35,207 bases of DNA. Origin: Bacteroidia bacterium (GTDB lineage: Bacteria > Bacteroidota > Bacteroidia > Bacteroidales > Prolixibacteraceae). The position numbers and the translations under genes were made by a program. The stretch is taken from positions 7,597 to 42,803 of the forward strand of contig JAPLDS010000021.1 in the NCBI GenBank assembly GCA_026391295.1, in the 5' to 3' direction. Position 1 is the first letter of the stretch. The number at the start of each line of letters is the position of its first letter. Shown piece by piece: positions 1 through 7,335 of this stretch. The notes under the pieces were generated by a model. That model saw only the letters and a program-made list of their open reading frames with translations. It made no database searches and had not been told where the DNA came from.

Positions 1-1
1 G

Positions 2-832
2 TTTATGGTCGTGGTGATTAATAATTTTGGGGGCTTCTACCGAACGTGGCTCTACGTGAATGAGGCCAAACGATGCGGTGGGATAATAGAATTGCCTTGC
101 GTGAATAAAAGCTTTGAGCAGACAACTATTTATGATGATCAGATCTACTTGGGATTTAATCTAGTTGCAAATCTGGAGCATAATTTCCAACATATTCTTG
201 TCTCTGAGCGCACACAAGGTGGCAAATTTGTCTCACTTGAGGACTTTCTACGGCGTGTTCCTGTCGGTATTGAACACTTGATTTTACTCATCAGACTAGG
301 TGCTTTTCGATTTGTTGGTAAGCCCAAGATGCAGCTATTATGGGAGGCGCATATGTTGCTTAATAAGTCAGCCCCTAGCATATCGAATCAATTATTTGAT
401 CTTCCAACGAAAAAATGGACTTTGCCAAGCCTGGAGCAGTCTGCTGTTGAAGCTGCTTACGATGAGTTTGAATTGCTTGGTTTTCCCGTTACGATGGGTT
501 GGTTTGATCTGCTTCAGACTCGTTTTCGAGGCGAGGCGTTGGCGGCTGATCTCGTTGGGCTTGTCGGAAAAAAAATCCGGATGGTCGGACTCTTGGTTGC
601 CTTGAAATATGTCAGCACTTCGAAGCGCGAATTGATGTATTTCGCGAGCTTCTTAGATTGTTCTGGCGAATTTTTTGAGACGGTTCATTTTCCTTCTAGC
701 TTGAAGAAATTTCCTTTCTCTGGGAATGGAGTCTATTTAATTCTCGGAAAGGTTGTTACGGAGTTTGGTCATCCGTCTATCGAAGTTGAGAAGCTAGCTA
801 AACTACCTGTGCAGGGTGATCCAAGACGATAA
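2..832 (+). CDS. dnaE: DNA polymerase III alpha subunit (DnaE-type), C-terminal part, truncated by window edge
   Basis: The reading frame is open from the first full codon at base 2, so only the last 277 codons are present and the true start lies outside the window. The first residues (INNFGGFYRTW, then ELPCVNKS) match the end of the C-family polymerase fingers region. Next comes the helix-hairpin-helix segment (GGKFVSLEDFLRRV), and the last ~85 residues have the look of the OB-fold (KIRMVGLLVALKYV to the C-terminus) that binds single-stranded DNA. Bacteroidota often carry a second, shorter DnaE used in translesion synthesis beside ImuB-like proteins; the early end directly after the OB-fold fits that class, but without the N-terminus I cannot tell it from the replicative enzyme. 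It ends 3 bp from the convergent regulator gene. Confidence 0.85.
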   Translation, partial: FMVVVINNFGGFYRTWLYVNEAKRCGGIIELPCVNKSFEQTTIYDDQIYLGFNLVANLEHNFQHILVSERTQGGKFVSLEDFLRRVPVGIEHLILLIRLGAFRFVGKPKMQLLWEAHMLLNKSAPSISNQLFDLPTKKWTLPSLEQSAVEAAYDEFELLGFPVTMGWFDLLQTRFRGEALAADLVGLVGKKIRMVGLLVALKYVSTSKRELMYFASFLDCSGEFFETVHFPSSLKKFPFSGNGVYLILGKVVTEFGHPSIEVEKLAKLPVQGDPRR

Positions 833-835
833 CCA

Positions 836-1543
836 TTATTGCCTAATCTTGCTATTGAATTTTGTTTTGTAGTTGTCGCCAATAGGGATAATCGATTTTC
901 CGATTACGATTCTATTGTTTTGAATAGAATCGATCTTTGCTAAGGAGATGATAAAAGATTTGTGAACCCTCACGAATCGATCATCAGGCAAAAGCTCTTC
1001 GAACTTTTTTAGGCTATTTAGAGTGACAATTGTCTTACCCGTAATATGCACTTTGATATAATCTTTCAACCCCTCGCAATATAGGATATCATCGAGATCG
1101 ATTCGAATCGTGTTGTAGCCAGTCTTGACCAGTATGAAATCAAGATTTGAATTTTTATCGTGATTGTTAGAGCTTCCCGCGAACTCATTGAGTCGATGCA
1201 TTTGACTCGCCTTATTTACCCCTTTGAGAAATCGATCAAAAGAGAGAGGTTTTAATAAGAAGTCGGTAGCATCAAGATCATATCCCGAGATGGCATGCTT
1301 GCTATCTAAGGCAGTAAAGATGATCTGAGGTTTGTTTCTAAGGCTTTTAACGATTTCAATCCCTGAAATCATAGGCATTTCAATATCTAGAAAGACTAAA
1401 TCTATCGCATGGGATTGGATAAATTCAAGCCCTTCAAAAGGATTTGTAAAACTTTTCAATAGATTTAAGAAAGGCAGTCGCCCAACCATCTCCTTAAGCA
1501 GTTCCACCGAATTCTTTTCGTCGTCAATAATTATGCAGTTCAC
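836..1543 (-). CDS. LytTR-family response regulator
   Basis: This is a two-domain transcription regulator of 235 residues. The receiver domain covers residues 1-120: acidic pocket D7/D8, phosphoacceptor D53 in FLDIEMP, T77 and K98 in the KP motif are all present, so phosphorylation should be possible. A LytTR DNA-binding domain follows at about 133-235 (LDFILVKTGYNTIRIDLDDI, DRFVRVHKSFIISLAKI). Bacteroidota LytTR regulators normally pair with a LytS/YpdA-type histidine kinase encoded next door; none is visible here, so it is an orphan within this window. The start at 1543 lies about 20 bases below a TACCTTTG box, giving a short leader. It is convergent with the polymerase gene and in the same orientation as the Kelch gene upstream, with 83 bp between them. 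Confidence 0.9.
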   Translation of the reverse strand: MNCIIIDDEKNSVELLKEMVGRLPFLNLLKSFTNPFEGLEFIQSHAIDLVFLDIEMPMISGIEIVKSLRNKPQIIFTALDSKHAISGYDLDATDFLLKPLSFDRFLKGVNKASQMHRLNEFAGSSNNHDKNSNLDFILVKTGYNTIRIDLDDILYCEGLKDYIKVHITGKTIVTLNSLKKFEELLPDDRFVRVHKSFIISLAKIDSIQNNRIVIGKSIIPIGDNYKTKFNSKIRQ

Positions 1544-1571
1544 TATTCGGGGTGTTAAATTATTCCTTTGC

Positions 1572-1579
1572 CAAAGGTA
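1572..1579 (-). promoter_or_regulatory. putative promoter -7 box (TACCTTTG) for the LytTR gene
   Basis: On the minus strand the bases read TACCTTTG, matching the Bacteroidota TAnnTTTG box, 29 bases before the ATG at 1543. No convincing TTTG -33 element is seen at the usual spacing. The box overlaps a perfect 6-bp dyad, CCTTTG-C-CAAAGG (1565-1577), that could be a repressor or autoregulation site. The match is short and can occur by chance. Confidence 0.4.
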
Positions 1580-1626
1580 ATTAAAAAAGGAAGATGTTTA
1601 TTAACAGGGAAAGTTGCGTCGATAAA

Positions 1627-2577
1627 TTATAGAAATAAAAAAACCATCGGTTTTTTATTATTGATCACGATCGTAACTGCATTTTGACGAGCACTACCTT
1701 CGAAATCTGATTTTTTTGTCCAGTTGTCAGCAGTGAAGTCATACTCCCAGCAATCTAAACGAACACCAGCATTATAACCAACAGCGATATACGCTTTGGT
1801 TCCAAGAACGAATGAACAAGCATCAGAGCGAGGAACAGTCCATTCTGTATTTACGTTAAGTTTAGCTTTTTGAGTCCAAGTAACAGTAGCTGGATCATAC
1901 ATCCACATGTCAATTAAGCTCTGGCCATTGTTTGCTCCAGTTGTGACATAAGCTTTTCCGTTGTAAGTAAAGGCAGTTGCTCCCATGCGGCCGTCTCCAC
2001 CCATACTTGCAATTTGAGTCCATTTGTTAAGAGCTGGATCGTATTGGTAGAAATCTCTCATGTTGTTATCGTCCATACCTTTTCCTGTTCCGATATAACC
2101 ATAATTTCCTAGAGAGAACCCAACACCACCATAGCGCGCTTTGTCATCAATTCCAGTACCAGCAGCGAAGTCTGCTTTTTGAGTCCAAGTATTGTTTGCT
2201 GGATTAAATTCCCAGAAGTCTTTTAGTTTAGTGATTCCATTGTATCCGCAACCAAGATATCCTTTTCCGTTAATTACAAATGCAATCGCACCGATTCTAG
2301 GAGCACCAGGGAAATCTGCTAGTCTTGTCCAGAAATCATGAGTCGTATCCCACATCCAGAAGTCCTGAAGATAGTAGTTTAAGGCAGTATTTGTTTGAGC
2401 GCTATTAAAACCGAGTCCTAGATAAACTTTATCTCCGATTGCAAATGACACCGCATTTCCTCTTGAAATCCCTTCAAAAGATGATGCTGCTGTCCAGTTT
2501 CCAATATAAACCGTTGCACTTTTTTTGCATCCAAGAAAAAGCGCAAGAACAAACATTACCAAAAATAATTTTTTCAT
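1627..2577 (-). CDS. Kelch-repeat lipoprotein, C-terminus probably clipped
   Basis: A secreted lipoprotein: starting at the second ATG (2577) gives a tidy signal peptide MKKLFLVMFVLALFLGC with a lipobox cysteine; the ORF could also start at 2601. The mature part is five to six Kelch-type blades with the recurring pattern 'GKGYLGCGYNG...LKDFWEFNPANNTWTQKADF' (broken here into pieces), including FWMWDTTHDFWTRLADFPG, FYQYDPALNKWTQIASM, MWMYDPATVTWTQKAK and CWEYDFTADNWTKKSDFEG. Such proteins form a beta-propeller on the cell surface; ligand unknown. The last blade stops abruptly: after AVTIVINNK the usual 'GYVxxG...' strand is missing and the final residues KPMVFLFL are encoded by a terminator-like hairpin. 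The adjacent divergent gene is a DUF4270 lipoprotein; such pairs may act in polysaccharide or surface functions (inference). Confidence 0.85.
   Translation of the reverse strand: MKKLFLVMFVLALFLGCKKSATVYIGNWTAASSFEGISRGNAVSFAIGDKVYLGLGFNSAQTNTALNYYLQDFWMWDTTHDFWTRLADFPGAPRIGAIAFVINGKGYLGCGYNGITKLKDFWEFNPANNTWTQKADFAAGTGIDDKARYGGVGFSLGNYGYIGTGKGMDDNNMRDFYQYDPALNKWTQIASMGGDGRMGATAFTYNGKAYVTTGANNGQSLIDMWMYDPATVTWTQKAKLNVNTEWTVPRSDACSFVLGTKAYIAVGYNAGVRLDCWEYDFTADNWTKKSDFEGSARQNAVTIVINNKKPMVFLFL
1634..1659 (-). terminator. intrinsic terminator-like hairpin inside the 3' end of the Kelch gene
   Basis: An 8-bp perfect stem (1638-1645 with 1649-1656, AAAAAACC/GGTTTTTT, loop ATC), extended by three pairs past one bulged base. 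It is T-rich on the minus strand just after the stem. The Kelch stop codon (1627-1629) lies beyond the hairpin, only five bases past its base. Confidence 0.55.
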
Positions 2578-2694
2578 CAATTTACAATTTATAAATTTCA
2601 AATTTTAAATTTCGACAATGCGTAAATTTGTATTGTCTTTTTAAACAGGCGTTTAAATATTTAATTGTTGCTCTGTATCCTTAATAAGGAGGCT

Positions 2695-2702
2695 CAAATC
2701 TA
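2695..2702 (-). promoter_or_regulatory. possible -7 box (TAGATTTG) for the Kelch gene
   Basis: The minus-strand sequence TAGATTTG matches TAnnTTTG about 118 bases before the chosen Kelch start. No -33 element is recognisable at the expected distance, so this is a weak call; it would give a leader of roughly 110 nt containing the 2614-2637 dyad. Confidence 0.28.
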
Positions 2703-2837
2703 AGATAGGCTACAGAGTTTTAAAAATTAAAAAGGATGAATAGACCATTTTAATCGATATATAGCTTGTTTTAATAGATTTGTTATTTTTTTAGTTTTTT
2801 TATTGATTATTTTTCAAGGCTGTATTTTTATCAAGTC

Positions 2838-2868
2838 ATTGATAGTCAAATTTAAATAAGTATATTTG
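2838..2868 (+). promoter_or_regulatory. putative Bacteroidota promoter for the DUF4270 gene
   Basis: ATTG at 2838-2841 (one mismatch to TTTG), a 19-base spacer and TATATTTG at 2861-2868 fit the TTTG-N19-TAnnTTTG consensus of Bacteroidota housekeeping promoters. A start near 2874 would leave a leader of 55-90 nt depending on which ATG is used. Confidence 0.45.
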
Positions 2869-2962
2869 GTTTTTTATAGTTTTTATTCATCGGTTATATT
2901 AGCTTTTTGGTATAATAAATTAGGGTTAAATGAAAAGTTCAAATACTTTCGCATCAAAAAAT

Positions 2963-4357
2963 ATGGAAAGAAGTTTTCGCGTTGTAGCTGTGTTTTTGTT
3001 TGCGGCCTCTCTTTTTTCTTGTAATTTCTCTAAAGTTGAAGATTTTACCTTAGGTAAAGATTTTGTTAAATCGACTTCAGGAGTGATTATGATTGACACG
3101 ATGAGCATTACTGCTTCAACCGTACACCTCGATTCGATTGTGACCACTCGATTGCCACGTTTATTACTTGGTGGTGAGAAAAATAGCTCTACTGGAAAGG
3201 TGACTGCTTCACCCTATTTTCAGTTTGGTAATGGTTCGTTTCAAAATGATTTCCCAACCAATTTAGTGTATGATTCTATTGTAGTTAAATATAATTACGA
3301 TGGTTATTCAATGGGTGATACGACGAAATTAATATCATTCTCAGTTAGACTTTTAGATCACAAGCAAGGGTTTAACTCGAATGGCTCTCTTTATAATATA
3401 TCTGCCTTTACCCCTAATTCTGATGGGCATCTCTATAACTCTTCTACCTTTAAATTAAGACCTGGTAGTTTAGCTGATCCTAAGATATATCCTCATCCTC
3501 GTTCAAGAAAGGATTTCTTCATTCATCTCTCTGATGTTTATGGGAAGCAATTATTTGATAAAATTTTGGCTAAAAACGATTCTGTAGAAAGCAGTTTGTA
3601 TTTTCCTGTGTTTATGCCAGGAGTTGCCTTCGTTTCTGCTCCTGACGCTAATACGACATCTGTTGGAATAGCTCAGAGTTCGTTGTCACTAAGGGTTTAT
3701 TACCATCAGCTTATTAATCCAACCGAGGTTGTCAATAAAACTTATTTTAATTTCCCTGTTAACACTGGTGGAATGTGGTTTAATCAAATTCTTTATGATA
3801 GTCAGGGAAGTTTATTGACCAATTTTAGTCAAAGTAAAAATTCGTTAACTGGAAATGCGGAGTTGGCTAGTGCGAATACTTCCAATCAGACTTTAGTTCA
3901 AGCTGGAAGTGGGATCTATACAAAATTACGAATTCCAGGTATTCAGCAATTTAGAGGATATGCAAAAAATTTGATTCTGTTAAATGCGAAGATTCAATTA
4001 ATTCCTAGTCCTGGATCGTATTCAATTACAAATCCGCTTCCTGATTCTCTTGCTGTTTATGTTGTAGATCGGAGAAATGTGATCTCATCACAATTGACAA
4101 ATTCTTTAGGCAGCAACATTTTTGCTTTGAAATATATTCCTGCGGCCTTTGATGAGCCCCCTTACTATGTGCTTGACGTGACCTCCTTTTTTGAATCTGA
4201 GTCTGCCGCACAAAAAACAACTGGCAATGGACTTATGATCGGTATGCTTAGCAACAAAGTAGGTCAGACATTAAATCACTTTTCGTTTTTTGGGAATTCA
4301 AATAATCGGAGTCTCTTTAAGATGAACATTTATTGTTATGTCGATAAAAGTAATTAG
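2963..4357 (+). CDS. DUF4270 family lipoprotein
   Basis: I recognise this as DUF4270: after the signal peptide comes the family's opening pattern (DFTLGKDFVKSTSGVIMIDT, then STVHLDSIVTTRLPRLLLGG) and later the GYAKNLILLNAKIQLIP segment. From the ATG at 2963 the signal peptide is about 20 residues with lipobox SLFSC, so the protein should be a lipoprotein of the cell envelope; an in-frame ATG at 2930 would add 11 residues ahead of the signal. The mature part is predicted mostly beta-stranded and has no catalytic motif that I can see. The family function is not known. The next gene, 59 bp downstream in the same direction, encodes an outer-membrane barrel, and the divergent neighbour is a Kelch lipoprotein, which suggests a shared surface role. 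Confidence 0.88.
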   Translation: MERSFRVVAVFLFAASLFSCNFSKVEDFTLGKDFVKSTSGVIMIDTMSITASTVHLDSIVTTRLPRLLLGGEKNSSTGKVTASPYFQFGNGSFQNDFPTNLVYDSIVVKYNYDGYSMGDTTKLISFSVRLLDHKQGFNSNGSLYNISAFTPNSDGHLYNSSTFKLRPGSLADPKIYPHPRSRKDFFIHLSDVYGKQLFDKILAKNDSVESSLYFPVFMPGVAFVSAPDANTTSVGIAQSSLSLRVYYHQLINPTEVVNKTYFNFPVNTGGMWFNQILYDSQGSLLTNFSQSKNSLTGNAELASANTSNQTLVQAGSGIYTKLRIPGIQQFRGYAKNLILLNAKIQLIPSPGSYSITNPLPDSLAVYVVDRRNVISSQLTNSLGSNIFALKYIPAAFDEPPYYVLDVTSFFESESAAQKTTGNGLMIGMLSNKVGQTLNHFSFFGNSNNRSLFKMNIYCYVDKSN

Positions 4358-4416
4358 TTTATGTACTTTAAATTAAAATTGTCCATCAACTCAATACATA
4401 TTAATCTAATTTCTGA

Positions 4417-5499
4417 ATGAGAAGGATAACCTTAATAATTATATTTACACTGTCTGCTTATTTTTCTTTTGGACAGAATAACACGAATTCTCCGTATTCT
4501 GTTTTTGGGATCGGTGAGCTTGAGACTTCTGATGGGACTAGAAATTTTGGTATGGGCGGAAGTGGCAGTGCTTTAAGGTCAGATATCTTCATAAACTTGG
4601 CTAATCCGGCCTCATTAACCGCTTTGCCACCGCAAAGTATGGCTACAGATGCAGGGATTAATTTCCGTTATACAACGCTGAAAAATGATCTTAACTCGGT
4701 TAAGGTGCTTAATGGTAATCTTAGCTGGGCTGCCATTGCTTTCCCAATCAATCGGAAAATTGGAATTAGCTTTGCATTAAATCCTAAAAGTAATGTTGGC
4801 TATACCATTTATAGCACAAAGAGTTTAGATGGTACGATCATGAGCTATCCTGTGAAATATTCGGGTAATGGCGGTTTAACTGAAGCATCCTTTTCAATTG
4901 GTGGTGCTGCTGCTAAACATTTATCTATAGGACTTCGGTCTTCTGTCGTTTGGGGTAGCATGATTGAGACAAACGTTGATCTTCCTCCGATGGGTTCTAC
5001 TATTACTAGAGTGGATAATGTAAATTACATAGGAGCAACCTTGAAGCCTGGATTCCAGTTTCATACGAAGCTAAGTGAAAAAACCTACTTCACTTTAGGA
5101 GGTACCGCTGAATTAAGTAGCTATTTAAATGGATCATCTAACTTATCTGTAACTGCAGGAACTACATTGGTTTTGAGTGAAGTGAATAAACACAGTCAAC
5201 TTGAATTACCGTTTAAAGGGGCATTAGGTATGGCTTTGGAGTTTAATCGCAAATACATTTTCGCGGCAGATTATTCTCGTAGCGATTATCGAAAATCATC
5301 CGTAAATATGGATGTAAGGGGACTTGCTCTAAACGAAACTTATCATGTTGGTGTTGAGTTAGCGCCTAAATACGATGTTCAACGATTGGGACAAGTTAAA
5401 AGATACCGGATGGGTGCTTTGTATCAGACGGGTTACCTTGTCATATCAGGCGTTCAAATAAATAGCTATGCTGCTACCGTTGGCGTTTCATTGCTTTAA
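4417..5499 (+). CDS. outer-membrane beta-barrel protein (FadL/PorV-like, unassigned)
   Basis: A 360-residue protein with a cleavable signal peptide (MRRITLIIIFTLSAYFSFGQ) and the Bacteroidota barrel opening NNTNSPYSVFGIGEL followed by GMGGSGSALR and NLANPASLTAL. This resembles the N-terminal hatch of FadL-type and PorV-type barrels in this phylum. Alternating hydrophobic strands continue to the end (YAATVGVSLL), giving an aromatic/aliphatic barrel finish. No ligand can be named from sequence. It follows the DUF4270 gene after 59 bp without an obvious promoter, so co-transcription is likely. No strong terminator follows in the 193 bp before the next (convergent) gene. Confidence 0.75.
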   Translation: MRRITLIIIFTLSAYFSFGQNNTNSPYSVFGIGELETSDGTRNFGMGGSGSALRSDIFINLANPASLTALPPQSMATDAGINFRYTTLKNDLNSVKVLNGNLSWAAIAFPINRKIGISFALNPKSNVGYTIYSTKSLDGTIMSYPVKYSGNGGLTEASFSIGGAAAKHLSIGLRSSVVWGSMIETNVDLPPMGSTITRVDNVNYIGATLKPGFQFHTKLSEKTYFTLGGTAELSSYLNGSSNLSVTAGTTLVLSEVNKHSQLELPFKGALGMALEFNRKYIFAADYSRSDYRKSSVNMDVRGLALNETYHVGVELAPKYDVQRLGQVKRYRMGALYQTGYLVISGVQINSYAATVGVSLL

Positions 5500-5692
5500 A
5501 TGTCTCTATGGAAATTGGTAAACAAGGCTCACTTCAGAGTCATTTAATCCTAGAGAATTACTGCAAGCTTAATCTTGGATTCTGCCTTTGGGAGAGATGG
5601 TTCATTCCCCGCAAATACGATTGATCCAGCTCTTGTTGGTTTAGTACAGTGTTTACTTAAGCTTGATTTTTGTTAAGTCATGTATTATGCAA

Positions 5693-5929
5693 CTACTTCG
5701 GTGGAAATAGTGTGGCAGCTAGAGCTATTATTGCAATAACCACCCCGAATAGACTCAGGATCGATAATGGATTGGCAAAATTTACTGTCCACCCCATCCC
5801 TTGCATCCTCTTTGGCGGAAAAATTCGCCGATCTAATTTGTTAAAATAAAATATCCCTAGCTTCCAATTCTTTGGGTCATTGCGCCAGATCTCATAAGTT
5901 TCTTTGTCTGGTTTGTTAGTTGATTTCAT
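5693..5929 (-). CDS. small DUF5808 domain membrane protein
   Basis: A 78-residue protein. Residues 14-52 (WRNDPKNWKLGIFYFNKLDR, then IFPPKRMQGMGWTVNFANP) match the DUF5808 pattern: Trp-x-x-Gly-x-Phe-Tyr-x-Asn, a PKR motif and a GWT-NFA motif. A single hydrophobic segment (about 53-74, LSILSLFGVVIAIIALAATL) follows, so the protein is probably membrane-anchored with the conserved domain in the cytoplasm. The function of this domain is unknown; it is often fused to SdpI-like immunity or membrane proteins in other bacteria, while here it stands alone. It is divergent from the methyltransferase gene; the 143-bp spacer contains a palindrome at 5981-5997. Confidence 0.8.
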   Translation of the reverse strand: MKSTNKPDKETYEIWRNDPKNWKLGIFYFNKLDRRIFPPKRMQGMGWTVNFANPLSILSLFGVVIAIIALAATLFPPK

Positions 5930-5980
5930 ATTGATCTATTTAATTGAAAATTAGACTAAAATACAAAAGCAAAATAACAT

Positions 5981-5997
5981 CTAATTTTTAAAATTAG
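5981..5997. repeat. 17-bp palindrome CTAATTTT-T-AAAATTAG, possible operator
   Basis: Perfect 8-bp arms around one base in the divergent spacer between DUF5808 and the methyltransferase gene. A third copy of the half-site AAAATTAG lies at 5947-5954. It has no T-tract or GC pairs typical of a terminator, so a protein-binding site is more likely, although AT-rich palindromes also arise by chance. Confidence 0.4.
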
Positions 5998-6072
5998 TAG
6001 CGTAATTTTATCACAAACTTATAGTGGATTATTAAAGTCCGGTTTTCAAAGTAATATACATAACTCGAAACG

Positions 6073-6684
6073 ATGAAAGAAAAATGGAATGAGCGTTATA
6101 GTCAAGCTGATTTTGCCTACGGTGAAAACCCAAATGAATTTCTTCGCAGTACTTTAACTGATATGCCTATTGGGAAAATTTTATTTCCGGCCGAAGGTGA
6201 AGGTCGTAATGCCGTTTACGCTGCAACACTTGGTTGGGACGTCTTTGCATTTGATATGAGCGAGGAAGGGAAAAAGAAAGCCCTTTTGTTAGCAGCCAAA
6301 CATCAGGTTTCAATTGATTATCAAGTTGCAGAATTTGATCAGGTAGCCTATAAGCAAGATCAATTTGACGCAATCGCACTTATTTATGCTCATTTTTCTG
6401 CTGCCACGAAGTCTCATTATCATCGCATTCTTCAGTCTTATCTAAAGCAAGGTGGCCTTGTTGTTTTTGAGGCATTTAGTAAAAGTCATCTTCCGTTGCG
6501 CAGAAATAACCCATCTGTTGGTGGCCCTGAGGATTTAGATATGCTGTTTTCAATCGAGGAATTAAAATCTGATTTCGATAATTTTGAAATTATTCAGCTT
6601 AGCGAAAACGTAATTGAACTGAATGAAGGTTTATGCCATGTTGGAACTGGATCTGTCATTCGATTTGTGGGACGAAAAAAATAA
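6073..6684 (+). CDS. class I SAM-dependent methyltransferase, TehB/thiol-methyltransferase-like
   Basis: A 203-residue cytoplasmic methyltransferase with the Rossmann fold. Motif I at residues 37-46 reads [10 protein letters not shown], an altered DxGxGxG in the same layout as TehB-type enzymes (G-x-GRN followed by YxAxxGxDVxAxD); D61 in FAFDMS is the expected ribose-binding acid, and [11 protein letters not shown] is the motif IV strand. [11 protein letters not shown] is the following strand. Relatives methylate small thiols, selenium or tellurium compounds; the real substrate cannot be read from sequence. The gene directly precedes a Crp/Fnr regulator (7 bp between stop and the chosen ATG), so the two are almost certainly one transcript. 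A rhodanese and an OsmC protein come next, which supports a role in thiol or reactive sulfur chemistry (inference). Confidence 0.85.
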   Translation: MKEKWNERYSQADFAYGENPNEFLRSTLTDMPIGKILFPAEGEGRNAVYAATLGWDVFAFDMSEEGKKKALLLAAKHQVSIDYQVAEFDQVAYKQDQFDAIALIYAHFSAATKSHYHRILQSYLKQGGLVVFEAFSKSHLPLRRNNPSVGGPEDLDMLFSIEELKSDFDNFEIIQLSENVIELNEGLCHVGTGSVIRFVGRKK

Positions 6685-6691
6685 ATTTAGG

Positions 6692-7303
6692 ATGGAAGCG
6701 AAGCCAGATCTATTTAAAACGTTGTTAAATCAAGCCGTTTACGACTCAGGACAGGTGAAAAGCTTTCCGGCTGGTAGTATCATTTTAAATGTTGATGCTT
6801 ACATTAAAACCATACCAATCGTGCTTTCTGGCAGTATTAAGGTTATTAAGACTGATGCTGAAGGTCGAGAGCTACTTTTGTATTATATCAAGCCTGCAGA
6901 AAGCTGTATTATGTCGTTTTTAGCCGGTTTACACAATGATACCAGCAAGATTACAGCCGTCATTGAAGAAGATGCCGAAATATTACTAATCCCTATCGCC
7001 AAGGCTAGCGAATGGATTCGAGAATTTCCTGAATGGTCCGATTTTATTTTTACACTTTATCAAAAACGGTTTGAGGAGTTGCTCGAGGTTGTTAATTCAG
7101 TTGCTTTTCAAAAAGTCGATGCTCGGCTATTGACTCTGCTTCGACAAAAATCAATTTTATTTCAATCTAAGGATATTCGTGTGACGCATCAACAACTCTC
7201 CGATGATCTTGGAATCTCACGCGAGGCAGTTAGTCGAGTGCTTAAGCAAATGGAGAAGGATGGCTTAATTGTACTTTATCGCAACCGAATTCAGCTTGTG
7301 TGA
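6692..7303 (+). CDS. Crp/Fnr-family transcription regulator
   Basis: A 203-residue regulator from the ATG at 6692; an upstream in-frame ATG at 6623 would overlap the methyltransferase by 62 bases and add unrelated sequence. The cyclic-nucleotide-binding-like fold spans residues 10-120 (SFPAGSIILN, VLSGSIKVIKTDAEGREL, SCIMSFLAGL, SKITAVIEEDAEILLIP). The winged helix runs 145-203 with recognition helix ISREAVSRVLKQM at 175-187. This keeps the Arg-Glu and second Arg of E. coli CRP's SRETVGR, which reads GTGA half-sites. Only one Cys (C72) is present, so an Fnr-type iron-sulphur cluster is not expected, and the canonical cAMP phosphate-binding Arg-Ser motif is not evident. The stop codon lies inside a GTGA-N6-TCAC site facing the downstream rhodanese-OsmC promoter. 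Confidence 0.92.
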   Translation: MEAKPDLFKTLLNQAVYDSGQVKSFPAGSIILNVDAYIKTIPIVLSGSIKVIKTDAEGRELLLYYIKPAESCIMSFLAGLHNDTSKITAVIEEDAEILLIPIAKASEWIREFPEWSDFIFTLYQKRFEELLEVVNSVAFQKVDARLLTLLRQKSILFQSKDIRVTHQQLSDDLGISREAVSRVLKQMEKDGLIVLYRNRIQLV

Positions 7304-7314
7304 CCTATATCACT
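7299..7314. promoter_or_regulatory. CRP-like operator TGTGA-N6-TCACT
   Basis: TGTGACCTATATCACT has the CRP/FNR-family dyad GTGA-N6-TCAC, overlapping the last codons of the regulator gene. Its centre (7306/7307) is about 42 bases upstream of the transcription start predicted from the TATTTTTG box at 7336-7343. That is the class II activator position. The adjacent regulator has the recognition residues expected for GTGA. Confidence 0.6.
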
Positions 7315-7335
7315 GACAGTTCTTGTTGGTGTCCC

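Larger units (their letters stand above)
2602..2929. other. 328-bp gene-free divergent intergenic region
   Basis: Very AT-rich spacer between the divergent Kelch and DUF4270 genes. It holds candidate promoter boxes for both directions (2695-2702 minus; 2838-2868 plus; a further TAGATTTG at 2775-2782 plus) and an imperfect inverted repeat GACAAT...ATTGTC at 2614-2637 near the Kelch start. No RNA gene or credible small ORF is seen. Confidence 0.6.

Noticed and set aside
300-605. 101-codon open frame overlapping the polymerase gene
   Set aside because: Out of frame with recognised DnaE sequence in the same span; no domain features.
1-832. Higher GC content of the polymerase fragment as a sign of transfer
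   Set aside because: Counted rows reach 48-50%, but ordinary genes here (for example rhaT around 9781-9840) reach similar values, so there is no clear contrast.
5990-6030. Additional CRP-like site upstream of the methyltransferase (GTAATTTTATCAC region)
   Set aside because: The spacing between half-sites is 5, not 6, and the left half-site is GTAA; it does not fit the dyad seen at 7299-7314.
6623-6691. Upstream ATG of the Crp/Fnr regulator
   Set aside because: It would overlap the methyltransferase end by 62 bases and add sequence without family similarity; the ATG at 6692 follows the methyltransferase stop by 7 bases.
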